Shown in pieces: positions 1 to 6,619 of a DNA stretch of 6,670 nt. Source of the DNA: Candidatus Saccharibacteria bacterium UBA4215 (lineage in GTDB: Bacteria > Patescibacteriota > Saccharimonadia > Saccharimonadales > Saccharimonadaceae); assembly GCA_002381485.1 (NCBI GenBank), contig DFTJ01000007.1, forward strand, positions 27,234-33,903, in the 5' to 3' direction. The notes below the pieces were generated by a model. That model saw nothing but the letters and a program-made list of their open reading frames with translations, was not told the DNA's origin and made no database searches. Position 1 is the first letter of the stretch. Every line of letters starts with the position of its first letter. A program made the position numbers and the translations under genes.

Positions 1-621
1 TATATTTTCATACGTAAGGTCTTGAAAAACGACCTCGTACTCATCAAGCGAATACCCACGTCGTTCAATGGCGTTAATCGCCGATTGTCGTGCCTGGAGG
101 TCAAATAACTGTATGCAGACAGCTATCTTTTCAGAGTCATCGGGAAACTCACGTGATTCACACATGATTATCTTAAAGAAACGATCATTAATGGGTAGCT
201 CTGTAATAATCGGATAGTTTTCTCGGAGCTTCTCGGCGCCAGCCTCGACGGCACTACCACCAATTCGTTGAATCACTAATTGTGATCCAGGAGTTCGAAG
301 TAGTAACTCTGCAGCGGCTGTTTCGGCCTCAAGGGCAACCAGGATTTCTCGCTCCTCACCGTTTTTTATAGTGAACGATTCGCCGTACGAGCTAAACTCT
401 GACTGCGAGATAGTAAGAGTGATCTCACCAGGAGAAACAGTGACTGCTTGACCGTTCCGCACCGTCTGGTTTTCCCCATTTATATTCACCGTCACCTCTT
501 CGGGTGCGACAGAGAAATAAATTGTTGCCCGCGGAATGAGCGCGTTAATAACCAATCCAATTACCGTTGCTCCAGTCAGACAAATCACAATCCAGGTTAG
601 GACTTTTCTGTTAATATTCAT
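1..621 (-). CDS. Membrane-anchored protein with PEGA-like domain, partial (C-terminal end off the left edge)
   Basis: The minus-strand frame from the ATG at 621 stays open for 207 codons to the window edge, so the stop is outside. Residues 7-29 form a hydrophobic segment after a short basic start (MNINRK), which suggests a signal anchor with the rest outside the membrane. Residues 36-97 resemble a PEGA-type beta domain: a VTVNINGE strand, a turn, SPGEITLTI, then FTIKNGEEREILVAL. After a linker, residues 136-207 form a second block (NYPIITELPIND, then RQSAINAIERRGYSLDEYEV) that I associate from memory with proteins of Saccharibacteria. Such proteins usually stop soon after a block like this, so probably little is missing. 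Cys154 and Cys169 could form an extracytoplasmic disulfide. The start overlaps the stop of the lysozyme gene (TAATG), so the two are probably translationally coupled. The biochemical role is unknown; an envelope or machine-scaffold part is inferred from context. Confidence 0.8.
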   Translation of the reverse strand, partial: MNINRKVLTWIVICLTGATVIGLVINALIPRATIYFSVAPEEVTVNINGENQTVRNGQAVTVSPGEITLTISQSEFSSYGESFTIKNGEEREILVALEAETAAAELLLRTPGSQLVIQRIGGSAVEAGAEKLRENYPIITELPINDRFFKIIMCESREFPDDSEKIAVCIQLFDLQARQSAINAIERRGYSLDEYEVVFQDLTYENI

Positions 622-1778
622 TATTCGATCACCCTAGCAATAATTGCGCCATTATTAATCATCCAGGAGGCACTGCCAGCATCGCGAACACTTGGAACAC
701 GGCCACCCTCTCCTGTTAGCGGATCGTAATACGAGGCATCAACAGAGGGGTATTTTTCCATCCCGGTGTACATGGTGGTGTGTCCAGGGGTAAACAAAAT
801 GTCACCAGGCTTGAGTAAATCAAGAGTTGGATTTTCTATAATCAAATACTTATCTGGGTTAGATCTAACATACTCTTCCTGGTCTCCTGTCCGAACGTAT
901 ATATAGTTTGGATCAACGCCTGTTGCGTACATAACTGTAGCAATAAACCCACCACAATCGGTTACGTGCGGGATTGGATTTAGCTCGTCTTTTGCCACGA
1001 GATAGGCATCGACTGCATCATCACGAGAGTTTGTCCCTTCTTGGGCTGGTGCAGGAAGAGCAAAGTTTATTGCTGTTCGCACCAAGTCGCCTGCAATAAT
1101 ACCACTGCCGGTAACGCAGCCGCTCGCTGAACCGTCTGAATAGAGGTTGTATACTGCGATTGCCGCAGCCTCACGCACGTTATCGTTTGCAACGGTTGGA
1201 TCAGCGCGTTCGAAGATAATTCGGAAACGCATAGCCGTAATAGCAGGCTCTTCAGAGCTGGTGAACTGTGCATCATCGAAAATGCCACTCTCACTCCCCT
1301 CTAACTCTTGTTTTAGGAAGCCAAGCTGGATGTCTAAATCGTCCCAAGAACCGTCCTGCGCTTCGGCGTATGCTTGTAGATTATCCCAACGACCGAACGT
1401 CCATTGAACCAGACCATGCCCCTTATCTTCACGGTCCGTGACTTCAATCGCAGAAGTATCGAAACGAGATTCGGCATACATGTTTCCCATAATCCCCGCG
1501 GCCTGTTCATCAGAGAGTGGCCTATTGCCGTTACTCGACAACGATTCACTCGTCAAAAAATCGAATATAGTATCGAGCGTCTCGCTTTTTTGAATGTCTA
1601 CCGACGACTCTCCAGTCGACAGCCGTTCTCCGCAAGGGTTCGCTGTGGGATTAAAGAAGGTAATGTTGTTGCTGCTATAAAAGTCCGGATCAAATTGCGC
1701 TGAAACGGTTGTAGGCAGTGTAAAGAACTGTCCAACCAACAACGCAACCAATAGATACAGCGAAAGTCGTCGTTTCAT
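621..1778 (-). CDS. Secreted two-domain peptidoglycan hydrolase: phage-tail-type lysozyme plus NlpC/P60- or CHAP-like peptidase
   Basis: This is a 385-residue protein. Residues 1-27 are a clear Sec signal peptide (MKRR, a hydrophobic core, cleavage after TVSA). Residues 65-165 match the phage-tail lysozyme family (Phage_lysozyme2 type): SDEQAAGIMGNMYAESRFD with likely catalytic Glu103, then GHGLVQW and a QLGFLKQELEG helix. Residues 255-385 look like a papain-fold peptidase: Cys275 in TDCGGF as nucleophile, LLKPGDILF, and His333 in GHTTMYTG. Together these would cut both the glycan and the peptide parts of peptidoglycan outside the membrane. Cys49 and Cys221 may pair. I chose the ATG at 1778 over the in-frame ATG at 1799. 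The inner start has GAGGG 8 nt upstream and gives a standard signal peptide; the outer one adds MGLRDSD and has no clear ribosome site. The gene starts 1 nt after the stop of the M23 gene. Alternatives for the second domain are CHAP or plain NlpC/P60; activity is inferred. Confidence 0.88.
   Translation of the reverse strand: MKRRLSLYLLVALLVGQFFTLPTTVSAQFDPDFYSSNNITFFNPTANPCGERLSTGESSVDIQKSETLDTIFDFLTSESLSSNGNRPLSDEQAAGIMGNMYAESRFDTSAIEVTDREDKGHGLVQWTFGRWDNLQAYAEAQDGSWDDLDIQLGFLKQELEGSESGIFDDAQFTSSEEPAITAMRFRIIFERADPTVANDNVREAAAIAVYNLYSDGSASGCVTGSGIIAGDLVRTAINFALPAPAQEGTNSRDDAVDAYLVAKDELNPIPHVTDCGGFIATVMYATGVDPNYIYVRTGDQEEYVRSNPDKYLIIENPTLDLLKPGDILFTPGHTTMYTGMEKYPSVDASYYDPLTGEGGRVPSVRDAGSASWMINNGAIIARVIE
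627..635 (-). promoter_or_regulatory. Extended Shine-Dalgarno for the PEGA-like gene
   Basis: Read on the minus strand this is AGGGTGATC, ending 5 nt before the ATG at 621. Its GGTGATC part matches the extended complement of the usual 16S rRNA 3' end (GGAGGTGATC). It lies inside the last codons of the lysozyme gene and supports the ATG at 621 as the true start. Confidence 0.6.
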
Positions 1779-1779
1779 A

Positions 1780-4749
1780 TCAGAATCCCTCAACCCCATT
1801 CTTTGCTAAGAAGTCGGCTGGGTTTATGCGCGTCCCTGGACCTGGCCCTCCTGTGTTCACTTCATACAACCTCGCAAGCTCTGCCGGGTCATCAGCGTCA
1901 GAAATGTCTATTTCCATATGTAGGTGGGGGCCAGTTGACTGTCCGGCGTTTCCAATTAATCCAATCTGATCACCGGCCGCCACGACATCACCGACCTCAA
2001 CCTGAATGTCGTCGAGATACATGTGCCAGTAGGTGCTGACGGATCCATCGGCGTGACGAATATACACAATATTATTTGAGCTGCCCCCGACTTGAGTCAC
2101 CTCACCGTCCATGATGGCAAAGACAGCTCGATCGGCAGAGGGGAAGTCGGTACCACGGTGCCAGCTTGAGCAGCCAGCACAGGGCGAGGTCCGGGGACCA
2201 AAGTTACTTGAGATACTTGCCCCTGCACTAACCGGTGAGACGACATCACCAATTTGAGAAGAAACGCTCGGTTCGTCTTCATCCATAGCATCACTGATCG
2301 ATTTATCGATCGTATAGACGCGGAAGTTTGACAGCTCTGTCTCGGTGACGACGCTTGATTGCCCGACACAAGCCAAGCCAATATCCCAGTCATCGGCTTG
2401 TTCTTGCCCCGTTTCACCCCAGCCGTTTTCTCTATCTATACATTTTTTAATATAGGTATCGTATTTGCTGCCAGCCACGGGTGTCCCAGAGGGGTTAATG
2501 TAGTCGCCATTTAACATAAAATCGACGACATCAAGCGGATCTCTATTGAGGTCGGTTGTGGTGAGCCCGTAGCGAACATTACAGAACACGTCGGCTGCAA
2601 TGTTTAGCTCGGCATACCCCTCATCCTGGCATTTTGTGAATCTGTCTGGATTAAAGCTTTGTTGGGCGCTGACGCTTGGGATAATAGAAGCAACAGATGT
2701 CGAGAGTATTTGAGGTATCGCCTGGAGGGTGCCGCCGACACTACTCGCTGCTTTTGTGTACGGAATATTGAGAGATCGAGCGAACGACCCAAGAAATGAG
2801 TACTGGCTCATGACATCAAATGGTGTGTCCTTGGCTTCGTAGCGTGCTTGGGCAATATATTCACCCTCTACTTCTTCAGTAAGTGTCGCGTAACTTTCTA
2901 CCTCGTCGGCAGAAAGTGGTTTTAGGCCTCGCGCTTGAGCAATGCCACCTAGCAATGCTCCGGTTCCCGCAAAAGTGGCGTCACCGGCCTCCACCCCCAC
3001 TGTATTAGGACCAACAACCTGGCCAGCAATAATGTCTGTTAGGGCCGCTTCAAGAAACGGAAGTGCCATGGCGAAGGCGATCGAGCCACCAACCGAAAGA
3101 ACAGTCGTCACACCGAAGGAGCCAATCGCTGCCGCAACTCCAAGTGCAAGGCCAGCTCCTCTGACCCACCAGCTTTGGATTGCCCCGCAAGCATCACGCA
3201 CGCCCGAGGGGTTGCCGGGACTCACCGCGGCAACAATATCATCGTTCACTGATGTGAGCGTTCCTGTTAGCCCTCCACCAACCATATACTGCTGCGACCG
3301 CGTAGTGAGTGTTGGGGCTTCGTTATATGCGGCGGTTTTATAACCCGGCGAGTCGAAGAAGCTCTGGCCATAAAAAGGATTGTCTCGTTTTATCTCACCA
3401 CTTTCTGCGAGGTCTTGAGCTTCGTCGACGGTTAACTGGCCCGATATGGGACTTAGTTCATCGGTAATTTGCTCTCGAGTGTCGGTTGCGGTAATAATGT
3501 TTCCTAAGTATTCAACTTCTTCGGGCGTTGCATCACCGGCTTTTATCTTGTCGGCTGTCGTCAAGAAGACCATTGCATACTGTGCGAGTTGTATCGACCT
3601 GGCGGCCTTTGCAGCAGCAGCCACCGCGCGAGAAACGTTATAGACCGAACATGCCGAATCAGCAACACCAATCAACGAAGCTCCCTTTAAGGCACCGCCC
3701 AGGACACTTCCGACAGCCTTTACATTTGTGTCGGCGACTCGATTTGCCCTGTCGGTAAGTGTACTGGTCTTTGCGTCGTCATCGGCAACAATTTCGTTAA
3801 ACCTATCTGAACCTTCTGCAACGCGATTTCCGTCATCGTCAAGAATAAACCTGTCGTCACCATCAACCAACACGGGTCTTTGTCCCGATGGTCGTTCCCC
3901 GGTTGTATTATTTCTCATTGACTCATCAAGCTCTTCAGTGGTCGCTCCGGTCAGCTTACTCGCCTTTGAAGTTTTGAACTTTTGGTCGAGCGTCTTATTA
4001 GCCACGTAGTCACTCATGCTTGCGTATAACGGATTAAACACTCGATTTAACGATGAGCGAACAGTCGGATTTTTCCTGAGGTTTGTTAAGTCTTGCGGAT
4101 TGTTTACCCTATCCCCGTTTGGGGCGGTCATAGCTATGATTCGCTGTCGACCAAATGCGCCGGTTTTTGTTTCGATATCTGTGAACCCAGCTTTACGGAA
4201 CTTATCAACTTGCCTTTTTGACATGGTTGTAAATTGACAACGGATTTTGACGGTATTTGTACAGACACCAGATTCCAAGTCGGTCAGTTTTGACCGAAGC
4301 ATTTTATCCGAACGAAGGTCAAACGCCGCTAACTGGTCGTTTAGATCACCCATCAAGACTTCTTTAAGCTGGACAATGCCTAGACCGGGCGCAAAAATAA
4401 AGCCGAGCAGTCCACCGCCACCCAAGAAGATGGCAGCAATTGCGCCAAGCGGCCCTTTTTTCTTTAAGAAGCCAAGCAGTGTGGGCGGAGCAGTTTTGCC
4501 GCCAGTAGATTTCCGATAGTACCCCTCTTTTCCAGGGATCTTTGGATCTTCTTCGCCAGCTTTGACGGAATCACTGGCATTCTTCGGGTCATTAGCAAAT
4601 GCTTCGGCCTGGTCGATGCCAGATTGAACAGAAGAATCGGCTTTTTCAGCATCAAGTAATTCGCGGGATCGAGACCCCTTTTGGGAGGGATTATAGAGAC
4701 GATCCTGGTCCTCATCATTCTGTGGTAGTGTTGATTGCGGGCTTGCCAT
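1780..4749 (-). CDS. VirB6/TrbL-like polytopic membrane protein with C-terminal M23 (LytM-type) metallopeptidase domain
   Basis: This is a 989-residue protein. Residues 1-95 are charged, hydrophilic and probably cytoplasmic. A hydrophobic segment at 99-124 (IAAIFLGGGGLLGFIFAPG) is the first likely membrane span. Residues 130-340 are polar, followed by hydrophobic stretches at about 343-397, 529-580 and 672-695. The part from about 585 to 660 (FAGTGALLGGIAQARGLKPL, then TPFDVMSQYSFLGSFA) resembles VirB6/TrbL-like proteins of CPR type IV systems; this is a remembered resemblance and less certain. Residues about 840-980 are an M23 domain with all expected metal and catalytic residues: His864 and Asp868 (WHRGTD), His909 (YWHM), and His942 and His944 (GPHLHME). 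M23 enzymes cut peptidoglycan cross-bridges, so this end should face outside. The only possible start in this frame is the ATG at 4749, since TAG and TAA stops lie just upstream; it has no obvious Shine-Dalgarno. The gene follows virB4 after 19 bp and precedes the lysozyme gene by 1 bp. The peptidase call is firm; the VirB6 analogy is tentative. Confidence 0.88.
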   Translation of the reverse strand: MASPQSTLPQNDEDQDRLYNPSQKGSRSRELLDAEKADSSVQSGIDQAEAFANDPKNASDSVKAGEEDPKIPGKEGYYRKSTGGKTAPPTLLGFLKKKGPLGAIAAIFLGGGGLLGFIFAPGLGIVQLKEVLMGDLNDQLAAFDLRSDKMLRSKLTDLESGVCTNTVKIRCQFTTMSKRQVDKFRKAGFTDIETKTGAFGRQRIIAMTAPNGDRVNNPQDLTNLRKNPTVRSSLNRVFNPLYASMSDYVANKTLDQKFKTSKASKLTGATTEELDESMRNNTTGERPSGQRPVLVDGDDRFILDDDGNRVAEGSDRFNEIVADDDAKTSTLTDRANRVADTNVKAVGSVLGGALKGASLIGVADSACSVYNVSRAVAAAAKAARSIQLAQYAMVFLTTADKIKAGDATPEEVEYLGNIITATDTREQITDELSPISGQLTVDEAQDLAESGEIKRDNPFYGQSFFDSPGYKTAAYNEAPTLTTRSQQYMVGGGLTGTLTSVNDDIVAAVSPGNPSGVRDACGAIQSWWVRGAGLALGVAAAIGSFGVTTVLSVGGSIAFAMALPFLEAALTDIIAGQVVGPNTVGVEAGDATFAGTGALLGGIAQARGLKPLSADEVESYATLTEEVEGEYIAQARYEAKDTPFDVMSQYSFLGSFARSLNIPYTKAASSVGGTLQAIPQILSTSVASIIPSVSAQQSFNPDRFTKCQDEGYAELNIAADVFCNVRYGLTTTDLNRDPLDVVDFMLNGDYINPSGTPVAGSKYDTYIKKCIDRENGWGETGQEQADDWDIGLACVGQSSVVTETELSNFRVYTIDKSISDAMDEDEPSVSSQIGDVVSPVSAGASISSNFGPRTSPCAGCSSWHRGTDFPSADRAVFAIMDGEVTQVGGSSNNIVYIRHADGSVSTYWHMYLDDIQVEVGDVVAAGDQIGLIGNAGQSTGPHLHMEIDISDADDPAELARLYEVNTGGPGPGTRINPADFLAKNGVEGF
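1787..1791 (-). promoter_or_regulatory. Shine-Dalgarno that decides the lysozyme gene start
   Basis: GAGGG on the minus strand lies 8 nt before the ATG at 1778, inside the last codons of the M23 gene. The competing ATG at 1799 has no such site, so this element favours the shorter protein. Confidence 0.6.
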
Positions 4750-4760
4750 AACTAGGGTCT

Positions 4761-4766
4761 ATTATA
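4761..4766 (-). promoter_or_regulatory. Possible -10 box (TATAAT) in the virB4/M23 gap
   Basis: A perfect TATAAT lies in the 19-bp gap on the coding strand. A start site about 7 nt downstream would leave a leader of about 5 nt before the ATG at 4749, so a near-leaderless transcript. No good -35 box is present 16-18 bp upstream (the sequence there is near CAAGCT, inside virB4) and there is no extended -10 TG. A chance match in AT-rich spacer DNA is quite possible. Confidence 0.2.
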
Positions 4767-4768
4767 CC

Positions 4769-6619
4769 TTACGCCGCAGGCGGAGCTTGAGGTGGTTTTT
4801 GCTGTTGCGCCGCTCCCGGGTTAGTTGTAATCAACTGTTGTTCGGTTGGGCTGGCCTGGATTTGAATGTGAACGTGACTTTGGCCAGCGAAGAATAGCCC
4901 CTGCCCGATCGGGAAGTTCGCCAGACGCTTCTTCTCTTCCTCGGTTAGCTTAAAGACGTCCGATAGAACATCGACAGCGCTAGAAGACTGCTTCAGCAGC
5001 AGCTGCATCGAGCTGTTGGCAACAATCGCACGCCCCATCTTACTACTCATAAAGTCTTCGACGTCTTGTGAAATAGTTGTCAGGCCAAGGTGGTACTTAC
5101 GAGCCCGCTTTGCCAAACTAAACAGGAAGTTGGCCGAGTCGTCATACTTCATAAGTTGCCAAGCTTCATCAACAATCAGCATACGTTTCTTTTGAATCGT
5201 ACGAGTGATGTTCCAGATGTGGCTTAGGACAATGTACATCGCGACGGGACGCAGTTCGTCTTCAAGGTCACGGATATTAAACACCACCATTGGGTTGTTG
5301 ATATCAATATTTGACTGCTGGCTAAAGATACCGGCAAACGTTCCCGTGGTGTACTTGCGCAGGCGCTGTGCTAACTGTGGCCCACTGCCGCCCATGTGGA
5401 GGAGCGTGTCGTATAGGTCAGAGATAGTTGGCGGCGGAGAGTTGTGTGTCAGCGGATCACTCGTGATACCAGCTCGGGCATAGGTGTCAATCAGGGCCTG
5501 GTCGAGGTCGGCCTCTTCGGAAGGAGACAGTGCCCCGAGCGGTACGCCGTTTGGACCCATCTGAGTGCCACCGAGCATTAAACGGAACAGCCCATGCAGT
5601 GTCACCAGGTTGGCGCGCAGTGCGTCGTCAGCCTCTTCGCTATCGATAACGCGGGGCAAATCGAAGGGGTTAATGCGGGTGTTGGAGTTCAGACTCAAGC
5701 GAATGTAGCTTCCACCGACCGCATCGGCTAGCTTTTGGTACTCGTTCTCTGGGTCGATGATGATAATTTCACTTCCCAGCATCATACTGCGGAGCGCCTC
5801 GAGCTTGACGGTGAATGATTTACCAGCACCAGACTTTGCAAAGACGACCATATTAGCGTTTTCTAACTTAAAGCGATCAAAAATCACCAACCCGTTATTG
5901 TGCATATTAATGCCATACAGGATACCGCTGTTGTCTGTTAGGTCGGCACTGGTGAATGGGAAGCTGGTGCTGATTGCGCCCGTGTTCATGTTGCGTCGAA
6001 TTTGTAGCTGGTCGGTCATCTGCGGGATGCTACTGTTAAGCCCCTGTTCTTGCTGAGAAGAAGCTACCTTGCTGAAAATAAGTTGTTGACCGAAAAGAGT
6101 TTCAATCTTATTTTGAACAAAGTTAAGTTCATCTAAACTATCGGCGTAGAGCGTGATGTACAAACCATAGCGGAAGAAGCGCTCGGCACCTAGCTGCAAC
6201 TGGTCACGCAGCTCCTCGGCGTCGTTAATGGCCGCTTCGATCGCTGGATCACGGGTCTTTCCCTTTTCGTTACTAATCGATGTGCTAGCTTCGAGCTGCG
6301 TCACTTTTTTGCGCAAGTTATTCAGGACTACCTGGCTATCAACTGGGTAGATGTACATACTGACATCGAGCACCTCGTCAATATTAATCAACGAACTTAA
6401 CCAACCGGTGTAGATTTGGCGAGGATAGCCATATACATAGAGCGTTCGGCCGTACTTTGTGCCAAGCCGAAAGTAGGACGAGTGAATTTCAATACTGCTC
6501 GGCGCGATCAAATCACGGAGTGTCGAAACACCTTTCAAGAAGGCCTGTTCGACCTCTGATTGCTCGCGTGCTCGCTGCTGAGCTGCAACGTCAACGGCGG
6601 ATGGTTGCTTCTTTGCCAT
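4769..6619 (-). CDS. virB4: VirB4/TraC-type conjugation/type IV secretion ATPase
   Basis: This is a 616-residue cytoplasmic or membrane-associated ATPase expected to power assembly or transport by a type IV secretion-like apparatus. The N-terminal part (about 30-200) has the TraC-like pattern IAPSSIEIHSSYFRLG then LYVYGYPRQIYTGWL, with a helical charged stretch at 95-145. The motor domain has a Walker A at 261-268 (AKSGAGKS, Lys267), the VirB4-typical IIDPENEYQKL at 287-297, a Walker B at 480-487 (MLIVDEAW, Asp484 and Glu485) and TTISQDVEDF at 514-523. The C-terminus ends with the usual SPTEQQLITTNP followed by a Pro/Gln-rich tail. It is shorter than the roughly 800-residue proteobacterial VirB4, with the reduction mainly N-terminal. 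The first Walker A residue is Ala, not Gly. The start at 6619 has GGGGAG 8 nt upstream and overlaps the stop of the preceding gene as TAATG. The family call is firm; the substrate is unknown. Confidence 0.95.
   Translation of the reverse strand: MAKKQPSAVDVAAQQRAREQSEVEQAFLKGVSTLRDLIAPSSIEIHSSYFRLGTKYGRTLYVYGYPRQIYTGWLSSLINIDEVLDVSMYIYPVDSQVVLNNLRKKVTQLEASTSISNEKGKTRDPAIEAAINDAEELRDQLQLGAERFFRYGLYITLYADSLDELNFVQNKIETLFGQQLIFSKVASSQQEQGLNSSIPQMTDQLQIRRNMNTGAISTSFPFTSADLTDNSGILYGINMHNNGLVIFDRFKLENANMVVFAKSGAGKSFTVKLEALRSMMLGSEIIIIDPENEYQKLADAVGGSYIRLSLNSNTRINPFDLPRVIDSEEADDALRANLVTLHGLFRLMLGGTQMGPNGVPLGALSPSEEADLDQALIDTYARAGITSDPLTHNSPPPTISDLYDTLLHMGGSGPQLAQRLRKYTTGTFAGIFSQQSNIDINNPMVVFNIRDLEDELRPVAMYIVLSHIWNITRTIQKKRMLIVDEAWQLMKYDDSANFLFSLAKRARKYHLGLTTISQDVEDFMSSKMGRAIVANSSMQLLLKQSSSAVDVLSDVFKLTEEEKKRLANFPIGQGLFFAGQSHVHIQIQASPTEQQLITTNPGAAQQQKPPQAPPAA

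Noticed and set aside
570..601. Lipobox at the N-terminus of the PEGA-like protein (IVIC)
   Set aside because: The cysteine (Cys14) lies in the middle of the hydrophobic stretch and Ile precedes it, not Gly, Ala or Ser; a signal anchor fits better.
1779..1799. The longer start of the lysozyme gene at the ATG at 1799
   Set aside because: It has no ribosome site and adds MGLRDSD before an otherwise standard signal peptide; the ATG at 1778 has GAGGG at 8 nt.
2296..2311. Perfect palindrome with 7-bp arms and a TT centre (GATCGATTTATCGATC)
   Set aside because: It is inside coding sequence (the TIDKSI region), the 2-nt loop is too small for a normal hairpin, no T-run follows, and no second copy was seen.
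2942..3343. A 133-codon open frame on the plus strand, and other plus-strand frames of 60-99 codons
   Set aside because: They lie opposite the M23 and VirB4 genes, give low-complexity Ser/Pro/Arg-rich proteins with no motif, and fit antisense shadows of well-supported coding sequence.
4464..4718. An 84-codon minus-strand frame inside the start of the M23 gene
   Set aside because: It is an out-of-frame shadow within a supported gene and has no recognisable domain.
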